Shown: positions 32,376 through 41,305 of the stretch, piece after piece
Layout of the letters: every line of letters begins with the position of its first letter
Numbering within the stretch: position 1 is the first letter of the stretch
From: an uncultured Acetatifactor sp.
Lineage (GTDB): Bacteria; Bacillota; Clostridia; Lachnospirales; Lachnospiraceae
DNA length: 45,675 nt
NCBI GenBank assembly: GCA_910589655.1
Contig: CAJUTJ010000012.1
Location: 1-45,675 of the forward strand
Reading direction: 5' to 3'
The notes under the pieces: model-generated
Seen by the model: only the letters and a program-made list of their open reading frames with translations
The model's database searches: none
Told to the model about the DNA's origin: nothing
Position numbers and translations under genes: made by a program

Positions 32376-33298
32376 CAGTATCAGTATGTATGGGAATTTA
32401 TAACGGTGAGAACTATATAGAAGAACAGCTGCGCTGTATCCTGCACCAGACTAAAACGGTGGATGAGGTGATTCTCTGTGACGACAATTCCTCAGATCAC
32501 ACGGTTTCCGTTGTGAGGGCATTTGTGGAAAAGCATTCTCTTGAAGGCAGCTGGAAGCTGTACTGCAATCAGGAAAACAAGGGATATCCTGCAAATTATT
32601 ACGATGCAATGAGCCTTTGCAGCGGCGATATAGTATTTTTGGCAGATCAGGATGACATTTGGGCGGAAACCAAGGTGGAGAGAATGATGTCCGTATTGGA
32701 AGCGGATTCAAGAGTGTCCCTGTTGGCCTGTCGGTTCGGTCTGATTGACGGAGCGGGAAAGGACATCAAAGCGGTTATGGAGCCTTCGTGCAGCACGGGA
32801 AGCGGTGAGCGGAAGGCAGTTCACTTACATGATGTGTTTTACAGGTATGAATGGCCCGGTATGGTTCTGGCATATAGAAATGCATGGTATCGGAATTGGG
32901 TTAAAACCATCGGTGAAATCCCCCATGATATTTTTTTGTGTGCGAAAGCGGCAGAGGAAGGAAGGTTTCTGGAGCTGGACGAGACGCTGGCGTGGCATCG
33001 CAGACATGAAAATAATACGGCAGCGGAAGAGCACAGGATTCGGAAGCTGTTAAATAAGGGACGTAAGTTCTGGGAAATAGAGAAGTACCTGAAAATGCTG
33101 GAACAGTTTGAGCAGTGTGAGGTATTTCAGACGGAAGAGGGACGCCGGACACTTCAAGAGAAGCTGACTGCAATGCGCAGCAGATATGCGGCACTGCAGT
33201 CGGGGAAAATACGCCGGGTATTGCAAAGTGCGTGGGAAAACCGCAGAAATGTGCGGCTTGCCACGGTGGTGTGTGATGTGTTGATTGTGAAAACGTGA
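32372..33298 (+). CDS. Glycosyltransferase family 2
   Basis: A 308-residue GT2 transferase with SVCMGIYNGENYI, DDNSSDHTV, the NKGYPANYYDAM segment and LADQDDIW as the acidic motif. This is the rhamnosyl-transferase-like pattern. The ATG at 32372 has GAGGAG five bases upstream and overlaps the preceding stop. A much longer in-frame reading from 31994 only shadows that gene. It is the last rightward gene; the next gene converges on it, with 10 bases between the stops and no obvious terminator. Confidence 0.9.
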   Translation: MTVSVCMGIYNGENYIEEQLRCILHQTKTVDEVILCDDNSSDHTVSVVRAFVEKHSLEGSWKLYCNQENKGYPANYYDAMSLCSGDIVFLADQDDIWAETKVERMMSVLEADSRVSLLACRFGLIDGAGKDIKAVMEPSCSTGSGERKAVHLHDVFYRYEWPGMVLAYRNAWYRNWVKTIGEIPHDIFLCAKAAEEGRFLELDETLAWHRRHENNTAAEEHRIRKLLNKGRKFWEIEKYLKMLEQFEQCEVFQTEEGRRTLQEKLTAMRSRYAALQSGKIRRVLQSAWENRRNVRLATVVCDVLIVKT

Positions 33299-33308
33299 AT
33301 CGTTATAT

Positions 33309-34562
33309 TTAACCTATATTGCATCTATGGAATATGGATAAAAAGAGCTTCTGGAGCTTGTCTAAGATTTTGTTAAGTGCGATTCCGAACAGTACTGCGG
33401 CAAATAATTCAATCGGAACCAGAATAAAATATACACCTACAATGCCTGCTTTCGGTGCAAAGATTGCCCATATATAAGGGAAAATCATACCGTCTAAAAA
33501 CATACAGAGGGCGAGATAGATTTCTAATGAATTTTCCGATATTTTTCGTAAAGCAGGTTTTACATATTTTGCTTCAAGCTTTATATCCTTACATAAAATA
33601 AATATAATACAGGATGCGATTACAGTGGGCATGGCGTTATAAGCGCTGCTGTAGCCTCCAAAGTTGGTCAGCCAGTCAAATACCTGTCCCGGATCGACAT
33701 AATAGGTGTATAAGGCTTCCATCAAAATCATTGCCATGAACAAGACGATTCCGGGAAATTTTTTCATGGTAAATTCTCTCTCCCGAAACCATACACCAAG
33801 AAAATAATATAGTATCGGGTAAAGCCCATTCCAATAGTTTGTCCACCAAAAGTCAGTGACAGAGGAAAAGGATCCAAGGAGCAAAAGGACAATCAGAAGG
33901 CAGATTTTGTAATGCTCGTTGAGAGCTTTCCACATGATATTTAAAAACGGTGTCAGAAGAAAGAGCCCGAAGTACATATTGATATACCACATATAGCTCA
34001 GATTACATAATCCCTTTATTTTTTCGGCTGTCGCTGCCATCGGCGCTGTGTAAAGCAGATAGAATAGACATATCACAAAATAATTTCTCAGGAAATGCCA
34101 AAGTCCGTGACCGAATTTTTTATCTAAAGATCGGTTGCATAAAAAGTATCCCGACAATATCATGAACAGAGGGCAGCAGCATTGGGCGATCCATCGGATA
34201 ACGGATACCGCAAAGTATGCTGTCCCTTGAGCAGGCGAACTGTAATAACTTGTTCTGTTAACATAGTGTACGGTAATTACTAAAATACAAGCTATAGTCC
34301 TGATTAAGTCCGGGCTGGTTCTTCTTTCCGTTATGTTTCCTTCACAAGTACCCCCCCCAATCCACTTTTTGCGCAATTTCGCTATTACAAGCCAACTGAT
34401 GATTATGGTACAGGCAAAAAGTATGACAATCAAGCTGATAAAAAGTGTTCCGTTAAACGGGAAACAGTAGCGAATAAAAGGATAAAAGCAATATAGACAC
34501 ATAATTGCTGAAATCATAGATAAAAGCAGATTCAGCTTGTTTTCTCTGATGTTTTTTCTCAT
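33309..34562 (-). CDS. Acyltransferase family 3 membrane protein
   Basis: A 417-residue integral membrane protein. Two N-terminal helices precede an acyltransferase-3 domain (OatA/OafA type) with SPDLIRTIACILVITVHYVN, carrying the conserved His, and a FMILSGYFL segment. Such enzymes move acetyl or similar groups from the cytoplasm onto surface glycans. It overlaps the LtaS-like gene by four bases (ATGA), so the two are coupled. The substrate may be the polymer made by that enzyme or the nearby polysaccharide (inference). Confidence 0.85.
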   Translation of the reverse strand: MRKNIRENKLNLLLSMISAIMCLYCFYPFIRYCFPFNGTLFISLIVILFACTIIISWLVIAKLRKKWIGGGTCEGNITERRTSPDLIRTIACILVITVHYVNRTSYYSSPAQGTAYFAVSVIRWIAQCCCPLFMILSGYFLCNRSLDKKFGHGLWHFLRNYFVICLFYLLYTAPMAATAEKIKGLCNLSYMWYINMYFGLFLLTPFLNIMWKALNEHYKICLLIVLLLLGSFSSVTDFWWTNYWNGLYPILYYFLGVWFREREFTMKKFPGIVLFMAMILMEALYTYYVDPGQVFDWLTNFGGYSSAYNAMPTVIASCIIFILCKDIKLEAKYVKPALRKISENSLEIYLALCMFLDGMIFPYIWAIFAPKAGIVGVYFILVPIELFAAVLFGIALNKILDKLQKLFLSIFHRCNIG

Positions 34563-36931
34563 TTTGAAAGAACCCTTTCGGAAAATATTTTTTTCATTTG
34601 GTTTGAAGAATCAAAAAGGTTGTTATATTGGATATACTGGTAATTCATAATTTCTTCCGGCAACTCGCCCCGAGACAGATAATAAGGATTCTTTTGGTTG
34701 TCATAATATTTTCCTCCGTTTATAATGGGATATTTTAGGGAAGTTTCCTTTAAAAATTTTTGGAATCCGGTCAACGGCAGTCCCGCGGCTTCAAAAAAGT
34801 ATGCCTGAAGGTAATTAACACTGCAATATGGTATGACAAGCCCGTTTTCGTGGACGGAACGTGAGTTTGACCAAATGATGTACGGAGTCGTATAATATTC
34901 CAGACTGCCTTTGGTTAGTAGTTTTTCAATGTTGTCCAACGGGGGCATATGATCCCCGAACATTAATACCACAGTCTCTGCTTTGTCAAAACGATAGTGA
35001 TCGACCAATTGGGCAAAGGCTTGGTCGGTTTCCTTTACCAGACTCAGGTATTGAGCCGTTTGAGGATCTTCTATATCCACCGTCGGAGTATAAGACGAGT
35101 CATTATAGCCTCCGTGGTTTTGTATGGTTACACAGAATATAAATATGGGTTTGCCTTCCGCCTCATTGTCTGTCAGATCATAGATAACCTCATAAAGGGA
35201 AGAATCCGACACATAATTATAGGATCTAAGGTATTCGAATTTGTAGTCCGAAAGATCTTCCAGAGAGTAAAACTGGTCAAATCCCAATTTTTCGTATCCG
35301 ATATCTCTATTCCAGTTTTTGGAATATGCCGGATGTAACGCTACTGTATAATATCCTAAATCCTTTAGCGCTGATACCATGGAAGCAGTACCTTCCTGAC
35401 AATCCAAGTCATAGGAGGAACCTGTTAATCCGAAAGATATTACACTCCCTGTTAAAAATGCAAACTCGCTTTTATCGGTATTTCCCCCGAAGGTGGGAAT
35501 AACCACATTTCCGGAAAAAGCGTCTCCCGACTCGGAAAGCCGCTCAATATTAGGCATATATGAATCAGAATGTGCCCCCCCCAATCCGCCGGAGATGTTG
35601 ATGTCCGCCCATGATTCATTCATAATGACAATCAGATTAGGAAGCTTTTCGGCCATATTCCATTCATCGCCTTGGTATCGACCGGCAATTTCCTGCATTC
35701 GATCTATCGAGTAACCGTCTGGTTTATCTCGAAAACATGACTGAATATTGGCTATGAAGTTTAGTAAGGAACCATATCTTTTTATCCCGTCTTCCTGCGA
35801 ATAATAATCAGGTGTTAAACGGACGATCCGTGCAAACCATGACGTGCCGCTGATTATGCACAATGTGCATAAAACAATAGCCATAACGATTCTTTTAAAG
35901 GTGCTGATGGAGATTTTAGTTCTTACACAACTGCAGAACAATACGGTTATTAAATAGGAAATACCCGCAAATATTACAGTATCATCCAATGTATAATTAT
36001 AATTTGATGCCACTTCCTTCGCCGTTTTAATAGCAAGAATATCAATCGGAAGAAAGGGAGTTCCCCTGAAAAGCATTACAAAATGTGCTATAAGTCCATA
36101 CAGATAACAAACGGACAAGGAAAGTAGAATACCTATGCCCAAACGCCGTGTCAGTACCGTAAACAGCCCGATTAATAGGAAAAGCAATAGAACTGTGATA
36201 AGCCACGCTTTTCCGAGCATGGAGATACTGCCGATTTTGGAAATAGGTGTTCCCAGATAGTTTACCGCAGTGATACATAATAAACTACAGCATAATGTTC
36301 CGGCACCTTCAAGAAAACGGGAAGCGGCGGCATTGGGTGCATTTATAATCAGGGAAATTATCAAAACCAATACGGGACCAACAAACAGCAAAAGCAGATC
36401 CTGCCGGAAAAATTTGTAATCGAACCATACAAACAATGCGGCATTTTCAGTGGTTCCGTTTACAGAGCAGCTGCCGTATATTTCCGGCAAATCCTCTGTG
36501 GGCACATAGTATATGCTGTATACATTCTCTATCTCTTCAAATGAAATAGAAATATGGTAGCGACTGCCGGCTTCCAGCTTTTTATGAAAGTCTGCTTTTA
36601 ACATTCCCGAAGTAATATCCGTTTTCATAGGACTTGTTGATAGTTCATGACCTTTATCGTCGGAAAGAGTAACCGTTATCTTATCATCTTCCGCGCCTTC
36701 CGATGCAAGTACCAGAACGGATTCCAAATAGGTATCTTCCGCAAGAAAATCCTGTTCTATGGTATCTCCTTTGGAGATCACGGCGCCGTAAGTATCTTCG
36801 GTGAAAATAAGCTGCCTTCCGGTATCGGATTTAACCAGCCATAAACGGTTCCATCCGATAACGGATCCTGACAGACATATAAATAATATGATTAGGGCAA
36901 TAATATATTTTTTCTCGTAATGTATATGCAT
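34559..36931 (-). CDS. LtaS-like phosphoglycerol transferase (sulfatase fold)
   Basis: A 790-residue membrane enzyme. One N-terminal helix and an external domain of about 160 residues lead into four to five further helices (about 185-375) and an extracellular alkaline-phosphatase/sulfatase-fold domain. Metal and catalytic residues are visible: E439 in NESWAD, nucleophile T485 in GGNTDKSEF, and D660-H661 in FGDHMPP. LtaS enzymes polymerise glycerol phosphate from phosphatidylglycerol outside the cell. The extra external domain between helix 1 and the rest is unusual for LtaS, which has five helices in a row. The ATG at 36931 is preferred because an upstream in-frame start would overlap the GDPD gene. 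The adjacent GDPD could trim glycerophosphodiesters. Confidence 0.82.
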   Translation of the reverse strand: MHIHYEKKYIIALIILFICLSGSVIGWNRLWLVKSDTGRQLIFTEDTYGAVISKGDTIEQDFLAEDTYLESVLVLASEGAEDDKITVTLSDDKGHELSTSPMKTDITSGMLKADFHKKLEAGSRYHISISFEEIENVYSIYYVPTEDLPEIYGSCSVNGTTENAALFVWFDYKFFRQDLLLLFVGPVLVLIISLIINAPNAAASRFLEGAGTLCCSLLCITAVNYLGTPISKIGSISMLGKAWLITVLLLFLLIGLFTVLTRRLGIGILLSLSVCYLYGLIAHFVMLFRGTPFLPIDILAIKTAKEVASNYNYTLDDTVIFAGISYLITVLFCSCVRTKISISTFKRIVMAIVLCTLCIISGTSWFARIVRLTPDYYSQEDGIKRYGSLLNFIANIQSCFRDKPDGYSIDRMQEIAGRYQGDEWNMAEKLPNLIVIMNESWADINISGGLGGAHSDSYMPNIERLSESGDAFSGNVVIPTFGGNTDKSEFAFLTGSVISFGLTGSSYDLDCQEGTASMVSALKDLGYYTVALHPAYSKNWNRDIGYEKLGFDQFYSLEDLSDYKFEYLRSYNYVSDSSLYEVIYDLTDNEAEGKPIFIFCVTIQNHGGYNDSSYTPTVDIEDPQTAQYLSLVKETDQAFAQLVDHYRFDKAETVVLMFGDHMPPLDNIEKLLTKGSLEYYTTPYIIWSNSRSVHENGLVIPYCSVNYLQAYFFEAAGLPLTGFQKFLKETSLKYPIINGGKYYDNQKNPYYLSRGELPEEIMNYQYIQYNNLFDSSNQMKKIFSERVLSK

Positions 36932-37022
36932 TTTGTGCTCATACCTTTTCTGTATCGGCTTTTCTAATATAGAAACAGGCTTAAATATGTGAATCAAAGT
37001 TAAAATTATAATTGTTTTTTCA

Positions 37023-37724
37023 CTATTGTCGGAAATAGCATGGGGCGGCATGGTCGGTATAGACATTGGCCACACCGTTTTCACGAAGCTCCAGAATCGT
37101 TTCAAGGTCATTTACCGTATGGAGATAAATGGTCAATCCACTTTCGAGCATTTTTTCCCGGAAGTCCGGCTGCTCATACCACCACAAATCGAATATTGTT
37201 ACAACGGAAATATTGTGCTGCCGGCAAAAATCAATTAATTGTTCGATATCATCCGTTCCCCGCTGATACAAAGTATAAATATAATGATCAAAGTGATGTA
37301 CGCTTTCGACAGCCTGCAGCATATCGTCATTGTACAGTTGAATGACAAAACGGTTTAAAATTGATTCATAACCGTTTTCCGATGCCGTCTCCACTAATTT
37401 GGAGAACTGTTTTACAACGGTATCGTAATCCCCTTCTTTGCTGTCAGTAATAATGTAGACGGACGGATTTTGCTCCAGCAATACAAATAAGTCCAGCAAA
37501 GACAAGGAGGTATACTTGTCTGCAATCAAGTGTTCCTGAAATTCTTGCAATGTGAGCACATATCCGCTTGGGAATCCCATGCCGCCGTCACTTTTTCCCC
37601 AATCATGGCGCAGGACAATATAACCGTCCGAAGTTGTGCTGAAATCAACTTCCATACAAATAAATCCCCGCTCTAAGCTTTGCTCAAAGGCTTCCTTGGA
37701 ATTCGTGTAAGTATTCCCGTCCAC
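37023..37724 (-). pseudogene. 3' part of a GDPD gene, split by integration
   Basis: About 233 residues of a glycerophosphodiester phosphodiesterase. They begin at VDGNTYTNSKEAF and contain E527 and D529 (MEVDF) and H542 (LRHDW) in the fused numbering. The N-terminal strand that should carry the first catalytic His (AHxxG-type motif) is missing and is replaced by recombinase sequence. It is therefore probably inactive unless the element excises. Base composition is low in G+C (19 of 60 at 37321-37380), like the rest of the minus-strand envelope operon. Confidence 0.85.
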
Positions 37725-39230
37725 CGCGCTGGACGGCGCAAAACACGAACCGCCCAGCCCGTCACCCTCGACCGCGCTCTCCACGAGATCCAGCGTCACC
37801 TTGCAACGCTCGCCGGTGTAATTCAGTACCAGCACCAGCTTGTCGTCGTCGTAGAGGTACACGGAATTGAGAAAAGTGTCCACCAAAAAGGCCCGATAAC
37901 CTTCGTCTGAGACGTCCCCGTCCCTGAACCGCTCCAGAAAGTAGACCACCTGATCCCGCTCCAGCGTCGGCTCCGCTATGAGCTGCTGGGCGATCCCCTT
38001 CTCGATCTGGACGCGCTCTGCCTCCAGCTCCATGAGGCGCGACTTCGTGCTGGGCGTTATGATCCCGGCCTCAATCGCTGCGAGCATATTCTGGATCGCC
38101 TTCTCGTTTTCCTTCTGGCGGGCTTCAAGTGCCCGGAGGGCGCTCTGATCCTTCTCCCGCTGCTGAAACTCCATGCACCGATCCGCGACCTCGTTCACGA
38201 AGTCGTCGGAGTGTATCAGATCCACCAGCTCGTCAACCACCAGCTGCTCGATCCACTCCTTCTGGGCCCGCTCCTTCTGGCACTTATGCACCCGGCGGCC
38301 GTTGCATGTGTAATAGTTATACACCCGGCCGCTCCGTCCGGTGCCTCCGTCGCCCGTCATAGGCTCGCCACAATGGCCGCAGAACAGCTTCGCGGTGAGC
38401 AGAAAGCTGGTGGCTCTGTCTGCTGCCGGTGCCCGGTGGTGCTTCTCCACCATGCCCTGACACCGATCGAACAGCTCCCGATCCACTATGGCCGGGATCC
38501 CGTTCTCCACCCGTATGTCGCGGAACTCGTACACGCCGACGTATTTCTCATTCTGGAGGATCCGGCGCAAACTGTTTTTATTGAACAGCCCGCCGCGGCT
38601 CGTCCGGTAGCCTTCATCATTCAGGCGTGTGTATATATCCTTCGCCCGCTCGCCTGCTGCGTATTCCTCGAAGATCCGGCGAACGATCGGAGCCGTGGCC
38701 GGATCTATCTCGAAACGGCCGTCCGGGCCCTTCCTGAGTCCGAGCACCGTCTGGCCCAGCGTTTTGAGCTCCAGAGCGCTGTCATAATACCCGCGCTTCA
38801 CGTTCTGGCTCAGGTTTTCGCTGTAATACTCAGCGTAGCCCTCCATGACTGACTCCAGAATAATGCCCTCCGGCCCCTCCGGGATCGACTCCTTCGCGTA
38901 GAATATGCGGACGCCGTTTCTTTTCAGCTTGTACTTGTACATGGCCGAGTCGTACCGGTTACGGGCGAAACGATCCATTTTCCAGCAAATCACGGCCTGA
39001 AAGACTCCGCGCTCACAATCTCGGAGCATACGCTGGAAATCCGGCCGCTTGTCTGATCTGCCGGTGAGGGCCTTGTCTACATATTCACCCACGACCGTGA
39101 GGCCGTTCCTCCGGGCGAAGTCGTGGCACTCTCTGAGCTGTCCCTCTATACTTTCTTCACGCTGGCCGCTGCTGGAGTACCGGGCATAAATGACCGCCGG
39201 GATCAGCGGGGCCGCTTTTTTCTGCGCCAT
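37023..39230 (-). CDS. Large serine recombinase fused in frame to a truncated GDPD
   Basis: A 735-residue chimera. Residues 1-502 are a large serine integrase. They comprise a resolvase domain with the YARYSSSGQ motif (catalytic Ser19), a recombinase domain, a zinc ribbon (CGHC ... CN ... KC), a coiled coil around 355-415 and a C-terminal tail. From V503 the sequence is the C-terminal 233 residues of a GDPD. The break coincides with a sharp drop in G+C. This is what integration into a host gene produces when the integrase lies at the element's end reading outward. The integrase half looks complete. The ATG overlaps the upstream gene's stop (TAATG). Confidence 0.9.
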   Translation of the reverse strand: MAQKKAAPLIPAVIYARYSSSGQREESIEGQLRECHDFARRNGLTVVGEYVDKALTGRSDKRPDFQRMLRDCERGVFQAVICWKMDRFARNRYDSAMYKYKLKRNGVRIFYAKESIPEGPEGIILESVMEGYAEYYSENLSQNVKRGYYDSALELKTLGQTVLGLRKGPDGRFEIDPATAPIVRRIFEEYAAGERAKDIYTRLNDEGYRTSRGGLFNKNSLRRILQNEKYVGVYEFRDIRVENGIPAIVDRELFDRCQGMVEKHHRAPAADRATSFLLTAKLFCGHCGEPMTGDGGTGRSGRVYNYYTCNGRRVHKCQKERAQKEWIEQLVVDELVDLIHSDDFVNEVADRCMEFQQREKDQSALRALEARQKENEKAIQNMLAAIEAGIITPSTKSRLMELEAERVQIEKGIAQQLIAEPTLERDQVVYFLERFRDGDVSDEGYRAFLVDTFLNSVYLYDDDKLVLVLNYTGERCKVTLDLVESAVEGDGLGGSCFAPSSAVDGNTYTNSKEAFEQSLERGFICMEVDFSTTSDGYIVLRHDWGKSDGGMGFPSGYVLTLQEFQEHLIADKYTSLSLLDLFVLLEQNPSVYIITDSKEGDYDTVVKQFSKLVETASENGYESILNRFVIQLYNDDMLQAVESVHHFDHYIYTLYQRGTDDIEQLIDFCRQHNISVVTIFDLWWYEQPDFREKMLESGLTIYLHTVNDLETILELRENGVANVYTDHAAPCYFRQ
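37705..37740. other. Attachment-site junction (left end of element)
   Basis: The change from GC-rich recombinase sequence to host GDPD sequence falls around the codons for A502-V503-D504, near 37719-37726. The exact crossover dinucleotide cannot be fixed without the other junction, which lies beyond 45675. Confidence 0.65.
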
Positions 39231-40036
39231 TATGCCCCACCCCCTGAAAACAGAACAGCGGCCGCCTTATAGATCGCTGTCCCCTTGTGCGGGTGAATAT
39301 AGTCCGCTGGCTCCCTACCGTTAAGGGATCGCAGCAACGCCGGATCCGCAACTACCTGATCCGCGAAATTGTAAAACGAACCGGCGGCCGGATCCTCCAG
39401 CATATTGCCAAGGCTGGATCCCTGCAAACTCTGGCGCACGGCATAGCCAAACAGTGCTGCCCGATCCCGCTCTCCAGTCTGGCTGACAATCTGCCGGAGT
39501 AGCCCGGCGGCCCCAATGAAAGCGGAGAACCGGACGCCAAGACCGACAGCCAGCGCCACAAGTTCAGGGCCCGGACTCTCCAGATCGTCCTCACCCGTCG
39601 CCCGGCTAATCATGCACGAGGCGTCGTCCTTCGTGATCCCGTCCGGGATAAACACGCCGAGATCCTTCAAGTATGCAAGCTGCCGCTCCGTGGGCCCACT
39701 GAGCACCCTCGGCTCATAATTCAGGAAGCAGCCAAGAGCTCCGGCCGGTTTTCCAAACTCCAAGTGAGAGAGCTCGCCGATCGGCTCCGCTTTTTTGTAC
39801 TCATGCCGGACGGTGACGGCGACCTCGATCCGCTGCGCTGGCTCCGTTTTTTCCTTCGGGGGCTCCGGCAGCTTTTTGAGCTTCTCATGCACCGGACTGT
39901 CTGGATCTGCGAGCTCGTCGAGCCATGATGTCCTCTTTTTTGCCTCTGGAGCTGGCGGCGGTGTGTCCGCTGGCTTTTCTTTTTTGACCGGATCAGGATC
40001 CGGCCGTTTCTTGAATAGTTTGTCAAAAAGTCCCAC
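39230..40036 (-). CDS. Element protein of unknown function
   Basis: A 268-residue protein. The N-terminal 75 residues are Pro/Lys/Glu-rich and disordered-looking. A short motif RQLAYLKDLGVFIPDGITKD, with DDASCMISRA after it, occurs in the middle, and the last 100 residues look globular. I cannot assign a family. A GTG at 40036 is chosen because GGAGG lies at correct spacing; an in-frame ATG twelve bases earlier overlaps that site. It lies between the repressor and integrase on the same strand and overlaps the integrase start, so it may act with one of them. Confidence 0.65.
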   Translation of the reverse strand: MGLFDKLFKKRPDPDPVKKEKPADTPPPAPEAKKRTSWLDELADPDSPVHEKLKKLPEPPKEKTEPAQRIEVAVTVRHEYKKAEPIGELSHLEFGKPAGALGCFLNYEPRVLSGPTERQLAYLKDLGVFIPDGITKDDASCMISRATGEDDLESPGPELVALAVGLGVRFSAFIGAAGLLRQIVSQTGERDRAALFGYAVRQSLQGSSLGNMLEDPAAGSFYNFADQVVADPALLRSLNGREPADYIHPHKGTAIYKAAAVLFSGGGA

Positions 40037-40048
40037 AATGACCTCCAT

Positions 40049-40076
40049 GCCCGCCTCGTGCGGGCTTATTTTTTAT
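40049..40076 (+). terminator. Hairpin with T-tract
   Basis: GCCCGC (40049-40054) pairs with GCGGGC (40060-40065), followed on the + strand by TTATTTTTTA. On the - strand the same hairpin lies just before the ribosome binding site of the unknown gene. It could stop antisense transcription rightward or dampen translation leftward. Confidence 0.5.
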
Positions 40077-40153
40077 CTATAACCAGCGCTGCCCCCTCAA
40101 ACAGAAGGGGCAACGCCGGCACACCTATGATCCGAGAGTGAAGTCAACCCAGA

Positions 40154-40519
40154 TCACATTGCCTTCCCTTTTTTCACGAGCGGGCGCTTGTTGCTTTTAA
40201 GTACCATGAGCGCCGACTCTCTGGCGGCGTCGGTAGCTTCTCGCCACGACTCCAAGAGCTCCCGTTCATCAACAGAAAGAACGGGATCCGGCGGTGCTTC
40301 GCCGAAGAAAACGCTCACACTCTCCACATTGTAGACCTCGCAGAGCTTCAAGAACATGTCGGCGTCCGGCTGTCCTCTGCCCTGCTCCCATGCGCTCACC
40401 GTCTGATTGCTTTTTCCTAATAGCTTGCCAGCCTCGCGTATTGTGAGGCCCGCCCGCTCTCGGTATTGCTTCAAAAGTCCGGCAATTCTGAGGCGTGTTT
40501 CGCTCTGGCTGTCTGCCAC
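40154..40519 (-). CDS. XRE-family repressor
   Basis: A 121-residue DNA-binding protein. The N-terminal Cro/C1-type helix-turn-helix spans about residues 8-62 (GLTIREAGKLLGKSNQTVSAWEQGRGQP), followed by a short helical tail with a Lys-rich end. There is no peptidase domain, so it is not a LexA-like self-cleaving repressor. A GTG at 40519 is chosen for the GGAGG upstream; the longer in-frame reading runs through the promoter. Divergent promoters with AACATAG half-sites lie directly upstream, the usual layout of a lysogeny switch. Confidence 0.85.
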   Translation of the reverse strand: MADSQSETRLRIAGLLKQYRERAGLTIREAGKLLGKSNQTVSAWEQGRGQPDADMFLKLCEVYNVESVSVFFGEAPPDPVLSVDERELLESWREATDAARESALMVLKSNKRPLVKKGKAM

Positions 40520-40540
40520 GCTATCACCTCCCCGCCTACT

Positions 40541-40569
40541 AATATAACATAGCGACACGCTGAAATCAA
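40541..40569 (-). promoter_or_regulatory. Repressor promoter
   Basis: On the minus strand, TTGATT (40564-40569), a 17-base spacer and TATATT (40541-40546). It drives the repressor and, with no terminator seen on this strand, possibly all genes down to 33309. Confidence 0.7.
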
Positions 40570-40632
40570 TAATTTTGTCTATGTTTTTTATAAAAATATT
40601 GTGAAAACAGCTTGACAGCCCACAAAACATAG
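40546..40632. promoter_or_regulatory. Repressor operator half-sites
   Basis: Three related sites: AACATAGCGACA (40546-40557), its inverted partner TTGTCTATGTT (40575-40585) and AACATAG (40626-40632). The first overlaps the leftward -10, and the third sits against the rightward -10. Binding of the XRE protein here would control both directions. Confidence 0.6.
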
Positions 40633-40640
40633 GCTATACT
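40612..40640 (+). promoter_or_regulatory. Early rightward promoter
   Basis: Consensus TTGACA (40612-40617), a 17-base spacer and TATACT (40635-40640). It is the strongest-looking promoter in the window, and an AACATAG half-site lies within the spacer. It would start the early operon at 40689. Confidence 0.8.
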
Positions 40641-40688
40641 AAGACCGTGCCCAGAAAATGTGGGCACACGAAAGGAGAAAACAACACC

Positions 40689-41273
40689 ATGATGAGAGAA
40701 GAATTTGAACAGAGAACCGGCTTTTTACCGACTTTATCCCTTTATTCCATTATCGAAAAATATTACATGAATTTTGACGGAGACAAGGACGCATTTTGCA
40801 AGGCGTACAAAAAGAACGCGGACGGGATCGCGACAATGATCCAGCACGAGGCCGACATGCAGGAAGTAAACGCCCAGATCGCAGCCGAGAAGGCAGCCAA
40901 AGACTACGAGGCCCGGATCGCTGAACTGGAGAAAGCTCTGGAGCGCGAACAAGAGTGGAAGCCCTACGAGGACACCGACAACGTGCAGCAGGCTGACTAC
41001 ACCAGACTGCAAACTGCTGGAGGCACGCGGACACTCACGGACGACGAGGCCAAGGCTCTGCTTTATGACTGGTACGGCTTCGCCAAGGAGAAGATCAAGA
41101 TCCACCGGACGCTCCCGCGGTACGAAGTCAACCGGCACCGGCAGCTCCGCAAAGTCGGAGAAATCGACCGGGCCCCGATCTACAACGCGACCGACTGGAA
41201 CTATATCCGCTTCGACTGCGGCTGCATGAGCTACGAGCTCTACAACGACAACCTGCGGCCCTACCTTCATTGA
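40689..41273 (+). CDS. Early element protein, unknown function
   Basis: A 194-residue protein with a helical N-terminal half and a probable coiled coil around residues 45-90 (Glu/Lys/Ala-rich). The C-terminal half contains a Trp/Tyr/Arg-rich stretch and a CGCMSYELY motif at the end. No family recognised. It is the first gene after the early promoter, with AAGGAG eleven bases before the ATG; the second codon is also ATG. First-position early genes in such elements often regulate the switch, but nothing in the sequence proves it. Confidence 0.6.
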   Translation: MMREEFEQRTGFLPTLSLYSIIEKYYMNFDGDKDAFCKAYKKNADGIATMIQHEADMQEVNAQIAAEKAAKDYEARIAELEKALEREQEWKPYEDTDNVQQADYTRLQTAGGTRTLTDDEAKALLYDWYGFAKEKIKIHRTLPRYEVNRHRQLRKVGEIDRAPIYNATDWNYIRFDCGCMSYELYNDNLRPYLH

Positions 41274-41305
41274 GTAGGGCCAGAGACAGAAAAGGAGGGC
41301 ATGAC

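Noticed and set aside
36932..37111. 60-residue N-terminal extension of the LtaS-like protein
   Set aside because: It would overlap the GDPD 3' end, and the sequence is unlike a membrane-protein start; the ATG at 36931 begins just before the first helix.
38211..38852. 213-codon + strand frame within the integrase
   Set aside because: It is antisense to a well-supported integrase with recognisable catalytic and zinc motifs.
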